NCBI GenBank assembly: GCA_024529925.1
Contig: JAFEUB010001038.1
Span: 4,312,001 to 4,376,000 of the forward strand
Source: Ophthalmolycus amberensis
Taxonomy: Eukaryota > Chordata > Actinopteri > Perciformes > Zoarcidae
Reading direction: 5' to 3'
DNA: 64,000 bases
Shown: positions 18,001 through 29,700 of the stretch, one piece after another
Layout of the letters: the number at the start of each line of letters is the position of its first letter
Position numbering within the stretch: the first letter of the stretch is position 1
The notes under the pieces: model-generated
Told to the model about the DNA's origin: nothing
Database searches by the model: none
The model's input: only the letters and a program-made list of their open reading frames with translations
Made by a program: the position numbers and the translations under genes

Positions 18001-19762
18001 CTTATTTGATAAACGACAGCAGCTCTGAAGTGGCATACTTTAATCAGTCTTTCCTTCTTACTGCAGGGATTCATTTCCTGGTGAACGCTAATATTCTCTG
18101 TTATGATTGCCACATTTTACTTCCCATAATTCCAATCATCTCTCACACAAGACTGGAGCGACGCGCCTCATGCTTCCGCTCCCCCTTTTTGACAAGAGAC
18201 CAAATTCCATCAATTATGCAAATGAGGCAAAAAAAACCATTTTGTTCCTCGCTCCGTTTGCATCTGAACTTCCTTCCCTCGCCTCGGCTTCGCCAGAAAC
18301 AAATAACTGGGAGAACAAGCGTCATCTCCCAATCACGCTTTAATTGTCAGCCGGCGAGCGCGGTGGAATTCAGACACAATTTGCCAGCTGATCGGTGACG
18401 CAGGTTCTCGCCCACGGGGGGGTGCGTCACGTGTTCCTGTAAGTTTTAAGAGAGCTCGACGTACAGCATGTGTTTTCTCTGTCAGCGCTTTTATGTCTCG
18501 TGCATTCTGCATGGAACCTGCTCAGTGCATTATTTAATGACGCACGGATGCATTGGCTTTTCGTAACCAAACTGCGGGAGTTCAACTGGATTTGTTCATT
18601 TTTTTTTGGGGTGAGACAACCCTCCCGTCTCCCCAACGCCCATCATAACAAGCATGTAATGGTGTTCGCCCCGAGGTTGAACCCCATCGCAATCCCCGAG
18701 AACAAAGGCATCAGAAAAACCACCCATGTGTCCCAAGATGACTCACTCAAGTGACTGATCTTCTTTCTGAAGTTTTAACTGCATTCAAACACTTTGTGGA
18801 GTTGGCAGCTTTTTAACTGAGTATTCCGTGATGTGTTCAGGGTCATGTTGAGAATGACTTTGGGGTACAGACTGTAAGGTAGAGGAACAGCCTGGAGATT
18901 TTTCCCTGTAGGTTTGCATCACGTCCATATTGACTTGAAGAAATAGTCCCGCACACGACTTCCCTCCTGATTCCAAGTGCAGCACTGACAGAAAGAACGA
19001 CTCTTTTTAAACACGATGCCGACACGTAACGCTTCCAGTACCTTCACAGGATGAAGTCTCGATGTACCGTTTACCCTTACAGCTGTTCCCTTTTCAGATA
19101 AATGCTCACAGACGCATTCACGTGCACAGTGTAGCCTGTGCTGAAGTGTGTCCGAGGACACATGGGTGATTTGAGCATCTGTGTTCTCATTATATAACAT
19201 GTTGCTTGAAAATCTGTATTCTTCTTTCAGTGATCACGATGCTCAAAATGCCTACAAGTCTCCACAGATTTGACCAGTGTGTGAGGATGTTTCACAAACG
19301 CTGTCATACTCTTAGGGGGAAGTGCATCCTCAATAATTGATCACGTTGGCTGGGCTTTACTACATACAGTGGGCAATTCTGTCCTTGTAGGACAGAAGGC
19401 AAGTTAAAAATATCTTGCATTATCTCGCATTCCATATTCTCTCGCTCACTCACTCTCTGTCTCTCTCACACACACACACACACAGGGAAGGAAGGATACA
19501 GCACTGTGGAATCGTGGAGGCGATCGACAAATACGATTTGAGCGAAACGCGATCAAAACGATGTGGAAGGATTACTGAGTGACGAGGCACGTGATTGATG
19601 ATGAGCTCCCGCTGACACCCAGGCTTTGTGGCCTGATGTTTCGGTGCAGATGTTTTCAGCCTGTACGCGTTTTGTGCAGCCAGTGACAAATGAAGCGACT
19701 CGAGTGTATTTGCCGAATATACACACACTGGATACTTTTTCATGCTGCAAGCAGATATGCAT

Positions 19763-19800
<38 letters not shown>

Positions 19801-22800
19801 TGTGTTCTTTCTCTAACCTTTAAAATTGACTCTGTCCGAATAGACGGAGGTAGTCGATGCTCTGTCGTCATTGCATCACGCGAGGACAGTCAACCAACCA
19901 GAAACTAACATGAAACTCCCCACAGGCCTGACCTCAGATAAAGTACTACCCCCCCCCCCCCCCCCCAGTCCACATATGAACAACAAAGGCTATTACGCAG
20001 AAAGCTAAACTCATCTTTAAGAGGTATAGAACAAATATGTGCACAAATTGAGACACGACTTCTTAGGAAGGACCTCAAAAGGCCCCACTTGACTTTGCCT
20101 TCATCATGATGCCTTTACTGGATCACCACAGTGTATACTTGTGAATAAAATAGTGTTTTTCTGTAAAAACAGGGAAAATGTAAGCCTTGACTCTTCGTTT
20201 TATTCATGATGCACTGTGACAGTAAGGTGACTGGTGAGTAATTGCCTTCAGTTGTCCCCGGGGATGCATCTGTTTCCTCCTGGTCTTTAAGTGGAATCTC
20301 AGAGCTTACTCTTGGATCTGTTAATGGACAGCCCAAAGGTGCGGGCTGCAATGAAATTCTCTGTCTTAGTATTAGTTTCTCCTCCAGCTGAAGCTGAACA
20401 GTGAGTTCCTGTGGAACTTTAGGCTCCAAAAATTGTTGATTCGACAACAGCATAAACATAATTCAAACAGACAATTGTCCGATTTATTTTAAAGAAACAT
20501 AATTCAAAACTCTGCTCTGGGGCCCTTTGTGTTATTCTGGCTCCTGGTTCCACGGGGCTTTACGTGACCTTTACAAAGAATCAATGGGGTGTTGTTCTGC
20601 GGACTGTGTTGTCCAACAAAGACGTACTGCTGCGCTGCAAAGGTTGAAAAGCAACACTGTAAAGTGTTACGGTCTGCTGCCGATACAGATACAGTGTGCA
20701 CGGTGACGGGTCGGAGACAGAACTGACCTACAAGCCAGATAAACGACTCCTTTACCTGCTAGCTTGTATCCCAAAAACTAAAGTTAATGTATTATCTATT
20801 ATCTCTTATTGTAAAAGTATGTCAGATTGTATAGAAGCCGATGAGAAAATGACTCTACTTCAATACAGCATGATGTTCATTTCGTAAATCATGGTCCATT
20901 TAGAGTCAAACAGACCATAAAGCAGGGTATGCTTTAGGGCGGGGCCTACACGGTGATTGACAGGTCTCTGCCACAGTGTGGAAGTTCGTTGTAACATTTT
21001 GGTCACCGAAAAATGTCTTATTCAGCGTTCGGTTGCGCTTAGCTCCACCCTCTTGTTTTACTTCTGGTTGAAAATAGCCATGATGGGGACGGCAAAGAAC
21101 TAAGATGGCGAAACTCAATCCTATAAAAAAAACGGCAGAGCACAGTCGGGGACAGTCGCGGTGACTACGTCCACTTCTCTATCGTCTACGGTCGAACATG
21201 TAACACACTCAACCAATTGAACAGCACACATGCAGGTAACTCCACAAGTCTTTTAGGATCTGTTTAATCCATCTTCATTTTTTATGGCATCCGGCAAACA
21301 TTGAGGTTTCATCTGATATTATCGCATCCTATAAATGAACACACTTGTAGCTGCACCTGCTGTCCTTCAACCAAATGCTGCTTTTCCCTTGCAGATAAAC
21401 TTCCATCGCGAAGAGAAATGGAGCCTCCATTGTTTTTTTGAACTCGCAGGCTTGTCTCAAGCTGTTAGAGGCCATTCGCAGTGCTGTTAAGGACAGTCGT
21501 TGAGCGGTGATGTGTGTGTTTTGCCAAGGTCAAGGGTCTGGCCAGCAGCCTGTGGAAGAGTCCAAATCCTCACATTGGGAAAGGACAGGGTGTGCCCACT
21601 AGTTCTAGTCTGGTACACTCACAGTGAGTGTGTGTGAGGAAGAGAGCGAGAGGACGAAGTGATGAAGAATGAGCCTTTGTATGAACATCATTTTGTACAC
21701 TGCATTAAGTTGGGAATCAGTACTCCCATCCTCGTGCTGTAGAATCGAAGGGGAGCTGTCCGTGGTCCTGAAACCAACACTGACTGAAAGCCTCAATGTA
21801 ACAGCTCCCCCGCTCACCTACTTTGATGTCTTTGTACGGAGTAGCTGTTTTTTACGTGAGCTTTTAATTGATTCCATCACCACACGCCGTTGGCATGTTT
21901 CCACATCAGTAAGACCAGCCAGTGTCCGTAAGGAAAGGAGGCAGATCAGGCTTTATTGTGATCTCAGAGGACCGGTCATTTGCAGAGGAAAGAGCTGCAC
22001 AGTGCAACATGACAACATTTAATCATAAAAGAGCAGAATAGCGGTGACTCACTGCCTCTGCAGTTCGTGCTGATAGGCTATGGATTTAGCAACTTGGTGG
22101 CTGACGTGGAAATACAAATGATTGCATATAGACTGAACCAGATGTGAGCGTTTTTTTTTTTAAACAAAATCTCTTTTTTTAAATATTCAACATTTATTTT
22201 TTGCTTTCCATTTCAAATGTATGGCATGCTGAGTATGAATATGACATTATTTCCAGACCTCTGAATCACTGCAGATGTCTTTTCACAACTAGCGGTGGTG
22301 TTGTGCTCATTGAGGGTGAAAAAAGAAACCAACCATTCAGAGCTTAATCAGTGGAATTAAGCATGGCGGCATTATCTTCCTGTGACTGAGCCTAAAAATA
22401 CATTCATAGAGAACTGTTGCATTCTTTTCCTCAGTGGTGAACTACTGTTGCAACCTGGGAACACCTGGGAACACGCCAACTCTAGTCGGTCACAATAACT
22501 CTCCAAGCTTCTTTCTGTCTCTGGACCGGACCGTTTACTCCCTCTGGCACTTTGTTCTCATCATTTCCTCCAATAAAGACCGAATGAAGACTCATAAAAA
22601 GCTCTATAAGCCAACGACTTTGCTAAGTGACACTTTGCTGATTGGCAGTTAACAAGCTACCTTAAAGGACAACAGCTAAATGGAACATTAAGCCCACTGT
22701 TTAACTTTAGCAGAGGTGAATATGAAGTGAAGAATGGTGCAACACAGCTGCGATGGCGTCTTGGACTCCAGCCTGTTTCCACAAAGATCTGCCAGTCTGA

Positions 22801-24792
22801 TTTTCAGGGTTGCAATTAGGAGCTTTATAAACGATGGTTCCTGTCCAAAGTCTTGATGGCCTTGTGCTGCTCGTGGTGGTTGTGAAAGGAGATCTGAACG
22901 GTGGATGTGAGAGCTGTTCACTTTCAGATGGATGGTTGGAAAAACAGGCATGAATCATCTAAATGGATGGATCCATTATCCCTTCAGCTGACGAGTCAAT
23001 GCGATTGTTCTCCGGATTATTTGTTTCCCGAAATGTTTCAGAAGCCTCTGCAAATTAGCAACTTTGTCAAACTCGTGCAGTTTTTTTCTTTTTTATGCTC
23101 TCTATTATGCTTGTCTTGCAAACATCTGCACTCTGCGAGATGTTCAGAGAGCATGCCGAATGGAGCTTAATGTTCAAGTGTGTAACATAAAAGCAAAGTG
23201 CATGTGCACGTGCCCGCTAGCTGAGAGCCAAAGCATGGCGTCTTCAGATAGTAAAGCTATATAAAGTAAGAGCACTTCCAGGGCAACTTTTAACAACGCG
23301 CGCCAATGTTTTTTTCATGAACTGTGCAAAGGCGTGGAGAAAGAGCGTGAGGGAGGACGAGAGAGTGGAAAAAGCCCACAAATGGAACGAGGGTGAGGAT
23401 TGGACAAGAAGAAGGTCAGGTGATGGCTGTAGTTGTCTTGCTGGGAGCTATGAGTGTGTTAAATTGGAACATTAATGAGCATAATGAGGAAGTCGAGGAG
23501 GAAAGAAGCCCTATTAGCAAGCAAATTAGGACATTTTCGAGTGACAGATAAATACCAAACTGGACAACGGCAGTGACAACAGCACACATCCACTTACTTC
23601 AGCTTTAGAACTGTATAATCATTGTCGATTAATCTGCAGATTCTTTTCCCGGATGATTACGATTCCTCCGAGCCCGCGGCGACGTCTTTGAAATTGCTTC
23701 TTCTCACATTTGAGACTCTGGAAGCAACCAATTTGAGTACGACATCAAATGTGGCAGAATACACCGGCCCATCAACATTTGAAGCACCCTCATACCACAT
23801 TGGTGTACATTTATTATTAGTGCCGTCGCTGGAACTTGTTTTTGTTTTTTTCACGCATTTTTAAATCATGAGAACAGATGGATGACACGACACGAGTTGA
23901 TGATGCGTCTCTGCCTGCCTCCTGGTGCGATGATTCACCCGATCGAACATGCCTCAAAATGTCTGTCACAGATTACGGCTGACGTTTTATTGTCGCACGG
24001 TGCGACATGCAATTAACCTGTGAACTGTTATCTGGTTCAAGTCAGTTACACCATGTGTTCGATGTCTTTGCATGAACACTTCTAACCACGACCAGAGGAA
24101 AAACACCCTGCATTCATTTTTTACTCCCTTTTCAACTCTGGCCCTTTAAACCAGAACCGGCTCAGTGATACATCTTGTCAATGCACAGGGTCACTTCAGG
24201 CTAATTGTGAAGTTTTTATAGAGAGTTGTTTCATCTTCTTTTTTTTCTATTTTCTAAACTTTTGGTGCTCAGTAGTGTGAAATCACGGCAGAAAGTCGTC
24301 TCTTCGCATCTCATTTCAAGTCCCTGGAGATGACGTAGCTTTTATTCCAGTCGATTTTCCTAAAGCACTTAAGTCAATATATCAGTGTTCTTTATAAAGG
24401 GGAGACTGAGAATGAACACTTTTCTGTTTATTGCAGACTTAGCTGACATGTTAAAATGAATAAAGAGAATAAAGAGACCCAAACACTGCTCCACCCACCA
24501 CTTAACCTACATGTCCCTGGATGCTGAGAGGGGTCCTCAGCTCCACCAGCATGCAAGACACCCAGGAGCTGAGCTTTTAACAAGACGGGGGGGAGGGAGT
24601 TGTGTCTTAAACCCTATTTGTTCTGCAGAGTGTAAAGTGGTGAGAATCGGCAGAGGGCTGGTGGGCTTTTACGCTACTGGCTGTTGTGAGCATTGTCATA
24701 ATGTAGGCGAAAGCATCTCGGGAGAGCTCTTCGCTTTTTGTGCAAACTCAGTCAGTCTTGATAAAGATCTTGAGGGGTTTTACAAGTCATTG

Positions 24793-24829
<37 letters not shown>

Positions 24830-26724
24830 TCTCTTTTAACAAAAGGAAGGTCAAACTAAAGTATTTTTGCTCCCCGCAGCTGTGATAAGTAGCCAGGCCG
24901 TAAATCAGTCCTTTAAATGGCCTCCATCCTGAGGCTGGATCTTTGAAATGCTTCGGCGTCCTTGTTTAAATCAAATAATGTGTTGGCAAAGATCGGCGCG
25001 GTAATGCACCAGTGGCTCGGCTCCCCTTCTGCTCCTGGCTTGCATTTGGGGAGAAAAGGGGATTCTATAATCTGCTTGAATGGACTATTGCATATTAGGC
25101 TCATATGTATAGTACTGTAGGCACTTCCTCGGCTGAACCCGGAGATGGATGACTTAACTGGACGGGAGCGATCGGGATCCGAGCCGCGGCATGTCAGGAG
25201 AGGGAACATTTGTTGCGATGCACCCGCAGATCGGTGTTCGGGGCCGTGTGCGTTCTTGCTGACTGGAGCATGTGGTGGCTGAGTGGGGAGGTCTGTGCCA
25301 GCTGGCAAGGCTGCTTTCTGTGATAGGGAGGTCTGTCATATGACGCAGCAAAAAGCAACAACAGACTAGCTCCAGTAACCACCATCTTTTGTTTCTGAAG
25401 AAGGATAAGTGTAGAGGTTGTGCGATACATGACCGGGATCCAGTCCGCGTCCTGAGTGTTTTACGACGACGATGAAAAGACAGGCGATCAATACGTGTAA
25501 TGGCAGTCGACGAGGGCCCGGTTGTGGACAAATCAATTAGGCAGAAGCGGCGAAACAAGCGTCAGGATTCTAATTTGGTCAAAACCATTGAAGTGAAACA
25601 AAACATGCTGCTCTGGGGCCTACGGTTGACAGAACCAGGCAGCTTCTCCTTCTCCTACAACCTGTCAAATCAATCACTTATGTCTAATTAAATCTATGAA
25701 ATCTGTCTAAATCAATTACATACAACCCTCTTCATTTCTTCTCCCTAAATCACTACATTTGTTTAAAAAAATATCAATTTTCCTTCAGTCCTGTCCCACA
25801 CGGTCACAGAAGAAATGGTTGTCGCTCCATTTATCGTCAGGGGACGAAACATCGATTGAGTTTGTTTTTCATGGAGTTTAGCTTTTGAGATGTGTGGATG
25901 ACGGAAGGAGAGATCAATCCCAGGCGGGAGAGGAAAAAGCATGCATTGATCAGATTGGAAGAAAAAGTACTTATTGAAGTCAATACAGTGGCCTTTTCAA
26001 CTAAAGGCACACACAGAACGAAGCACCCCTGCTGCTTCTTCTGAATTCATATACTCGGATCCCTGGTGGAAAAGGCCTCGTGTCAGGACGGCAAGTTTGA
26101 GTTGGACAAAAACCGCTGCGTAGTTCGAGGAGACAACCTTCATGATGGGAATGCAGGGGTTGCGTTTCTTTGTGTTGAGATCTGTCGCCGTTTGTGAGTT
26201 TCTGCGCAGGGATTCTTTAGTCAGTTACCTTTTGCACTTTTAGAAAAAATACAGAGGGGGGTTAAAGAAATGGGAGAAGTTTGAGAGATTTGCGCTTGAA
26301 ACTGCGTGTTAATCCCTGCGTTTTGCATTCAGGGGGCGACGCTGCTAATGAGAAGGCAAAGGACCTTGTCCGCGTAGAAAATATCCATCTTCAAATGCCT
26401 TATTTCATTTACAATCGGGCCTTAAAGTGTATTTTATTCCGCCAGGGATGGCAATAACGGTCGGTCGGTCACTCAACTATCATTTTTCGTCTTACTGGCG
26501 GAACCATTTGTCCTTTTCTCTCCCGTATGGACATAAAAACAACTTGTTTTTTTTGCTGTAGGAGGACAAAAGGGGAAGAGTAAAATATTAATGCCATCCA
26601 GGTGAACTTTAAGAGTCGGTTTCCTCCAGCTCAGAGATGGAGCGATGTTTCCATACACGTTGTTGCTCTCTGAAAAGCCTCTTACTTCTCACACACAGAC
26701 ACACACACACACACACACACACAC

Positions 26725-26760
<36 letters not shown>

Positions 26761-29700
26761 ACTCACTCACTCACTCACTCACTCACTCACTCACTCACTC
26801 ACTCACTCACTCACTCACTCACTCTCTCACTCTCTCACTCTCTCACTCTCTCACTCTCTCACTCACTCTCTCACACACACACACACACTTATATATACAT
26901 GCATGGTTGCACACACTCTCTCCCTCTCATTTTTTCTCTCTCTCATACACACACACACACACACATTACTCTCTCTCTCTCACACACACAGAGCATGGAT
27001 TTGTTTTCTCTGTGATGAGAGGGATTATGGGATAAAGGAGGCGAGGCCACGGCAGTTTAGTTCAGTTTGGACCCAAAGCTGCTCTCGGCAGCGACAAACA
27101 AGGATGCATGTCTGGCTGCGCACTGGAGATCTGCACAGCCGTTAGTGCAGCAGCCTCCGTATATGTTTTGAGGCACAAGAGCCTCTGATTGGGATTCTGA
27201 AGTGGCGGTGGATGAGTTTTCCTTTTCGGGTGACTGAAGATGCAGCAGAAGCACAAGTGTCCGACTGAAACGCGTGCATGGCAACAGAATCAAGAGGAGT
27301 AGAACTCCTCGAGTGCTGAAATGGACCTTTTATTTTGTTTTCTTTGCATTTGGGTGTTGATGGAAGCACGGGAGATGTGTGTATTGCTTGAGACAACTGT
27401 ATCATGACTCCACTTTTTTCCTTCTACATGACAGCTGATCGGCTCTGACACTTCCACCGGCAGCTTCACTGTTCCCCAGTGGAGCTTGTTTTGCACCTCT
27501 CGTCTATAGGCCAATTTTCTTTTCCACACACCATAAGCTACGACATGACTGACTGATGTATTCCGCCCATCGACAGCACAATATGGGAATCTATCAGCTG
27601 GATTCTTACGGCGATGACGTCCTCCTCCAGTACGCGTTTTCTTCTATTTTTAAGCATTTGTATCGACTGCAGAGCGCACGCCTGATCAATTGGGGCCTTT
27701 GCTTTCAATGGGAAAGGGCTGCAACTGTGATGTAAAGCACACAGTGGAGAACATGCCGCGTAACAGAATGTCAGTCTGAATCTTGGCCCAGAAATGCCAT
27801 TAATCTATTCGTTGTTACTGTGGCTATGCGTCCGCTTGCGACCACAGATATGAGGTCAGGACGATGAACTTGTCTTCATGGTTCGTGGCTGTGGGAGGGA
27901 GTGTTCTCCAAAATAAATCAATTATGCATATAGCGTACAGATGCTTGAGTTCAGTGGCATTCTTCTCCAGCTTGATGATCTTTTATTGCATTTGTAATTA
28001 TTTCCGTGGAGAGTTTTATAACATGTGCATGATTAGTCCACCACTTGGGCACAGTTGATTCAGGAGGGGGGGGGGGGGGGCTCTGTTCATTTAAAGGAAG
28101 AACTTTTCCCTCGCAGTTCAGAGATTGATATCGTCACCTTTCATTCTATTCTTATATGATGTACCTCTTGAAATAAGTCGATGGATGTGCCTTGATGTTT
28201 ATGTATGAGTTCCATTTAAATGATAAGTGCTTGTTGTTGGCGATGAAATGCTCATTTTCCCCGTCCTTTGTGTTTCAGCCATAAGAACAAAATGTCGGGC
28301 TGGCCGCCCCCTGGCCCAGGCGCCTGGGCTGGACTGCAGGGGCCTCCATACAGCTGGGACAGCATGAACAGCACCATGGACGGGCGGGACTGCCTCACCA
28401 AGTATGTACAGCATGATCATAAACTAATCAGTATGCAGATGATGTGGTTCTGTTGGCTCCATTAGACCGTGAGTTTCAGCACGCACTGGGGCGGTTTGCA
28501 GTCAGCGTGTCGGGCGGTCGGTAGGTTTTTCTGGGCACGTCCAAGTGGTAAGAGACCCCCGGGGAAGACCCAGAACTCGCTGGAGGGATTACATATCTCG
28601 TCTGGCCTAGGTTCCCCAGGAAGAAAGAAGCCAGGTAAACATGCAACTCCTGCAGCTGGACTGGCGTCGAGGGCTTTTGGCATGCTGAAGGTTCTGCACG
28701 ATGACTTCCAGCGCTATGTACACGCTGTGGAACAGGCTCCGTGAGGCAGACATGTCTGATTCTGATAAGCTGTGATCCAATTAACTCGTTTGACGCACCA
28801 GTTGCTTTACGTGGTGGTGAAACTACACTGTGAATTAATTGACACTGGCTGCATATGTCTTGTTGGTTGGCTAGCTCCTCTCCTTGCTCCCTCTCTTTGC
28901 CACTTGTCATCGTGTTTTCTTTCTTTTCCTTCTTGGTTGCACTTTTTCTTCTCACTGATACTTTTCCTCTTCAACCTTTTGAACTTTTCATCCTTCCTTG
29001 TATCTCCACTCTTGATCTGCTTTTTATAATCTATTCTCTGGGGCCTCCTCCTGTCTCCTCCTTTTTCTCTTCTGACCTCCTCTTCGCTTTGCAAATGCAG
29101 CACTCGTTCAAAAATAACTCGTTCAACACGTGGCACGTTAAGATTATTTTCAATATTGTCTGTTCATGTGTCCATTTCCTGTCTTGCTCTCCTGCCCTCT
29201 TACGATACTATATATCCTCTTATCCATCCTTTTATACATTCTTTTCCACCCCCCCCCCCCCCCCATCCTCTCCTCATTATGGGAAAGTCAAATATGACAA
29301 GTGAGATGGCTCTGGTTATGTGGCTTTGTTCCCAGAGAACAGCTGTTGGCTTTAGTGGAGGTGACACAGATTGAGTATCCCGATTGGATTTCTGCGAGAC
29401 AGAAAGAGAGAAGAGAGCGAGAGAGCAACTAAAGCCAGTTGATTTAACTATAATGGACAGATATCTCCCCTAACCTTATCGAACATGATCGAGCAGGTTT
29501 GCGACGCCGTTCTCCACTCAAGTGTCAGTGGATTTGAACTCCCTGTGATATGGCAGCTGGGCTGTATGTATATGCACACACTGTGTATAAAATGGGCATT
29601 TTTACATGTCAACTAATACAGTAGTGTGCGTTTAGTCTTATTGTGTCTGTCATGAGATGAATGTGATTGTTTCGAGAGTTGTGTTTTACTCTCGAAACAA

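Larger units (their letters stand above)
15080..28278. other. frmpd4: First intron of the main frmpd4 transcript
   Basis: A 13.2-kb intron with no supported coding exon. It holds an inverted copy of repeat family B (17325-17415), C runs at 17505-17524 and 19950-19966, a 10-bp CT-rich minisatellite (17681-17760), CA runs at 19467-19485 and 19763-19796, a family A repeat (21021-21193), a GT run (24795-24829), a 300-bp compound microsatellite (26690-26995) and a G15 run (28066-28080). Confidence 0.7.

Noticed and set aside
26637..27145. 132- and 166-codon open frames rich in Ser, Leu, Thr and His
   Set aside because: They are translations of the compound CA/CT/CTCA microsatellite.
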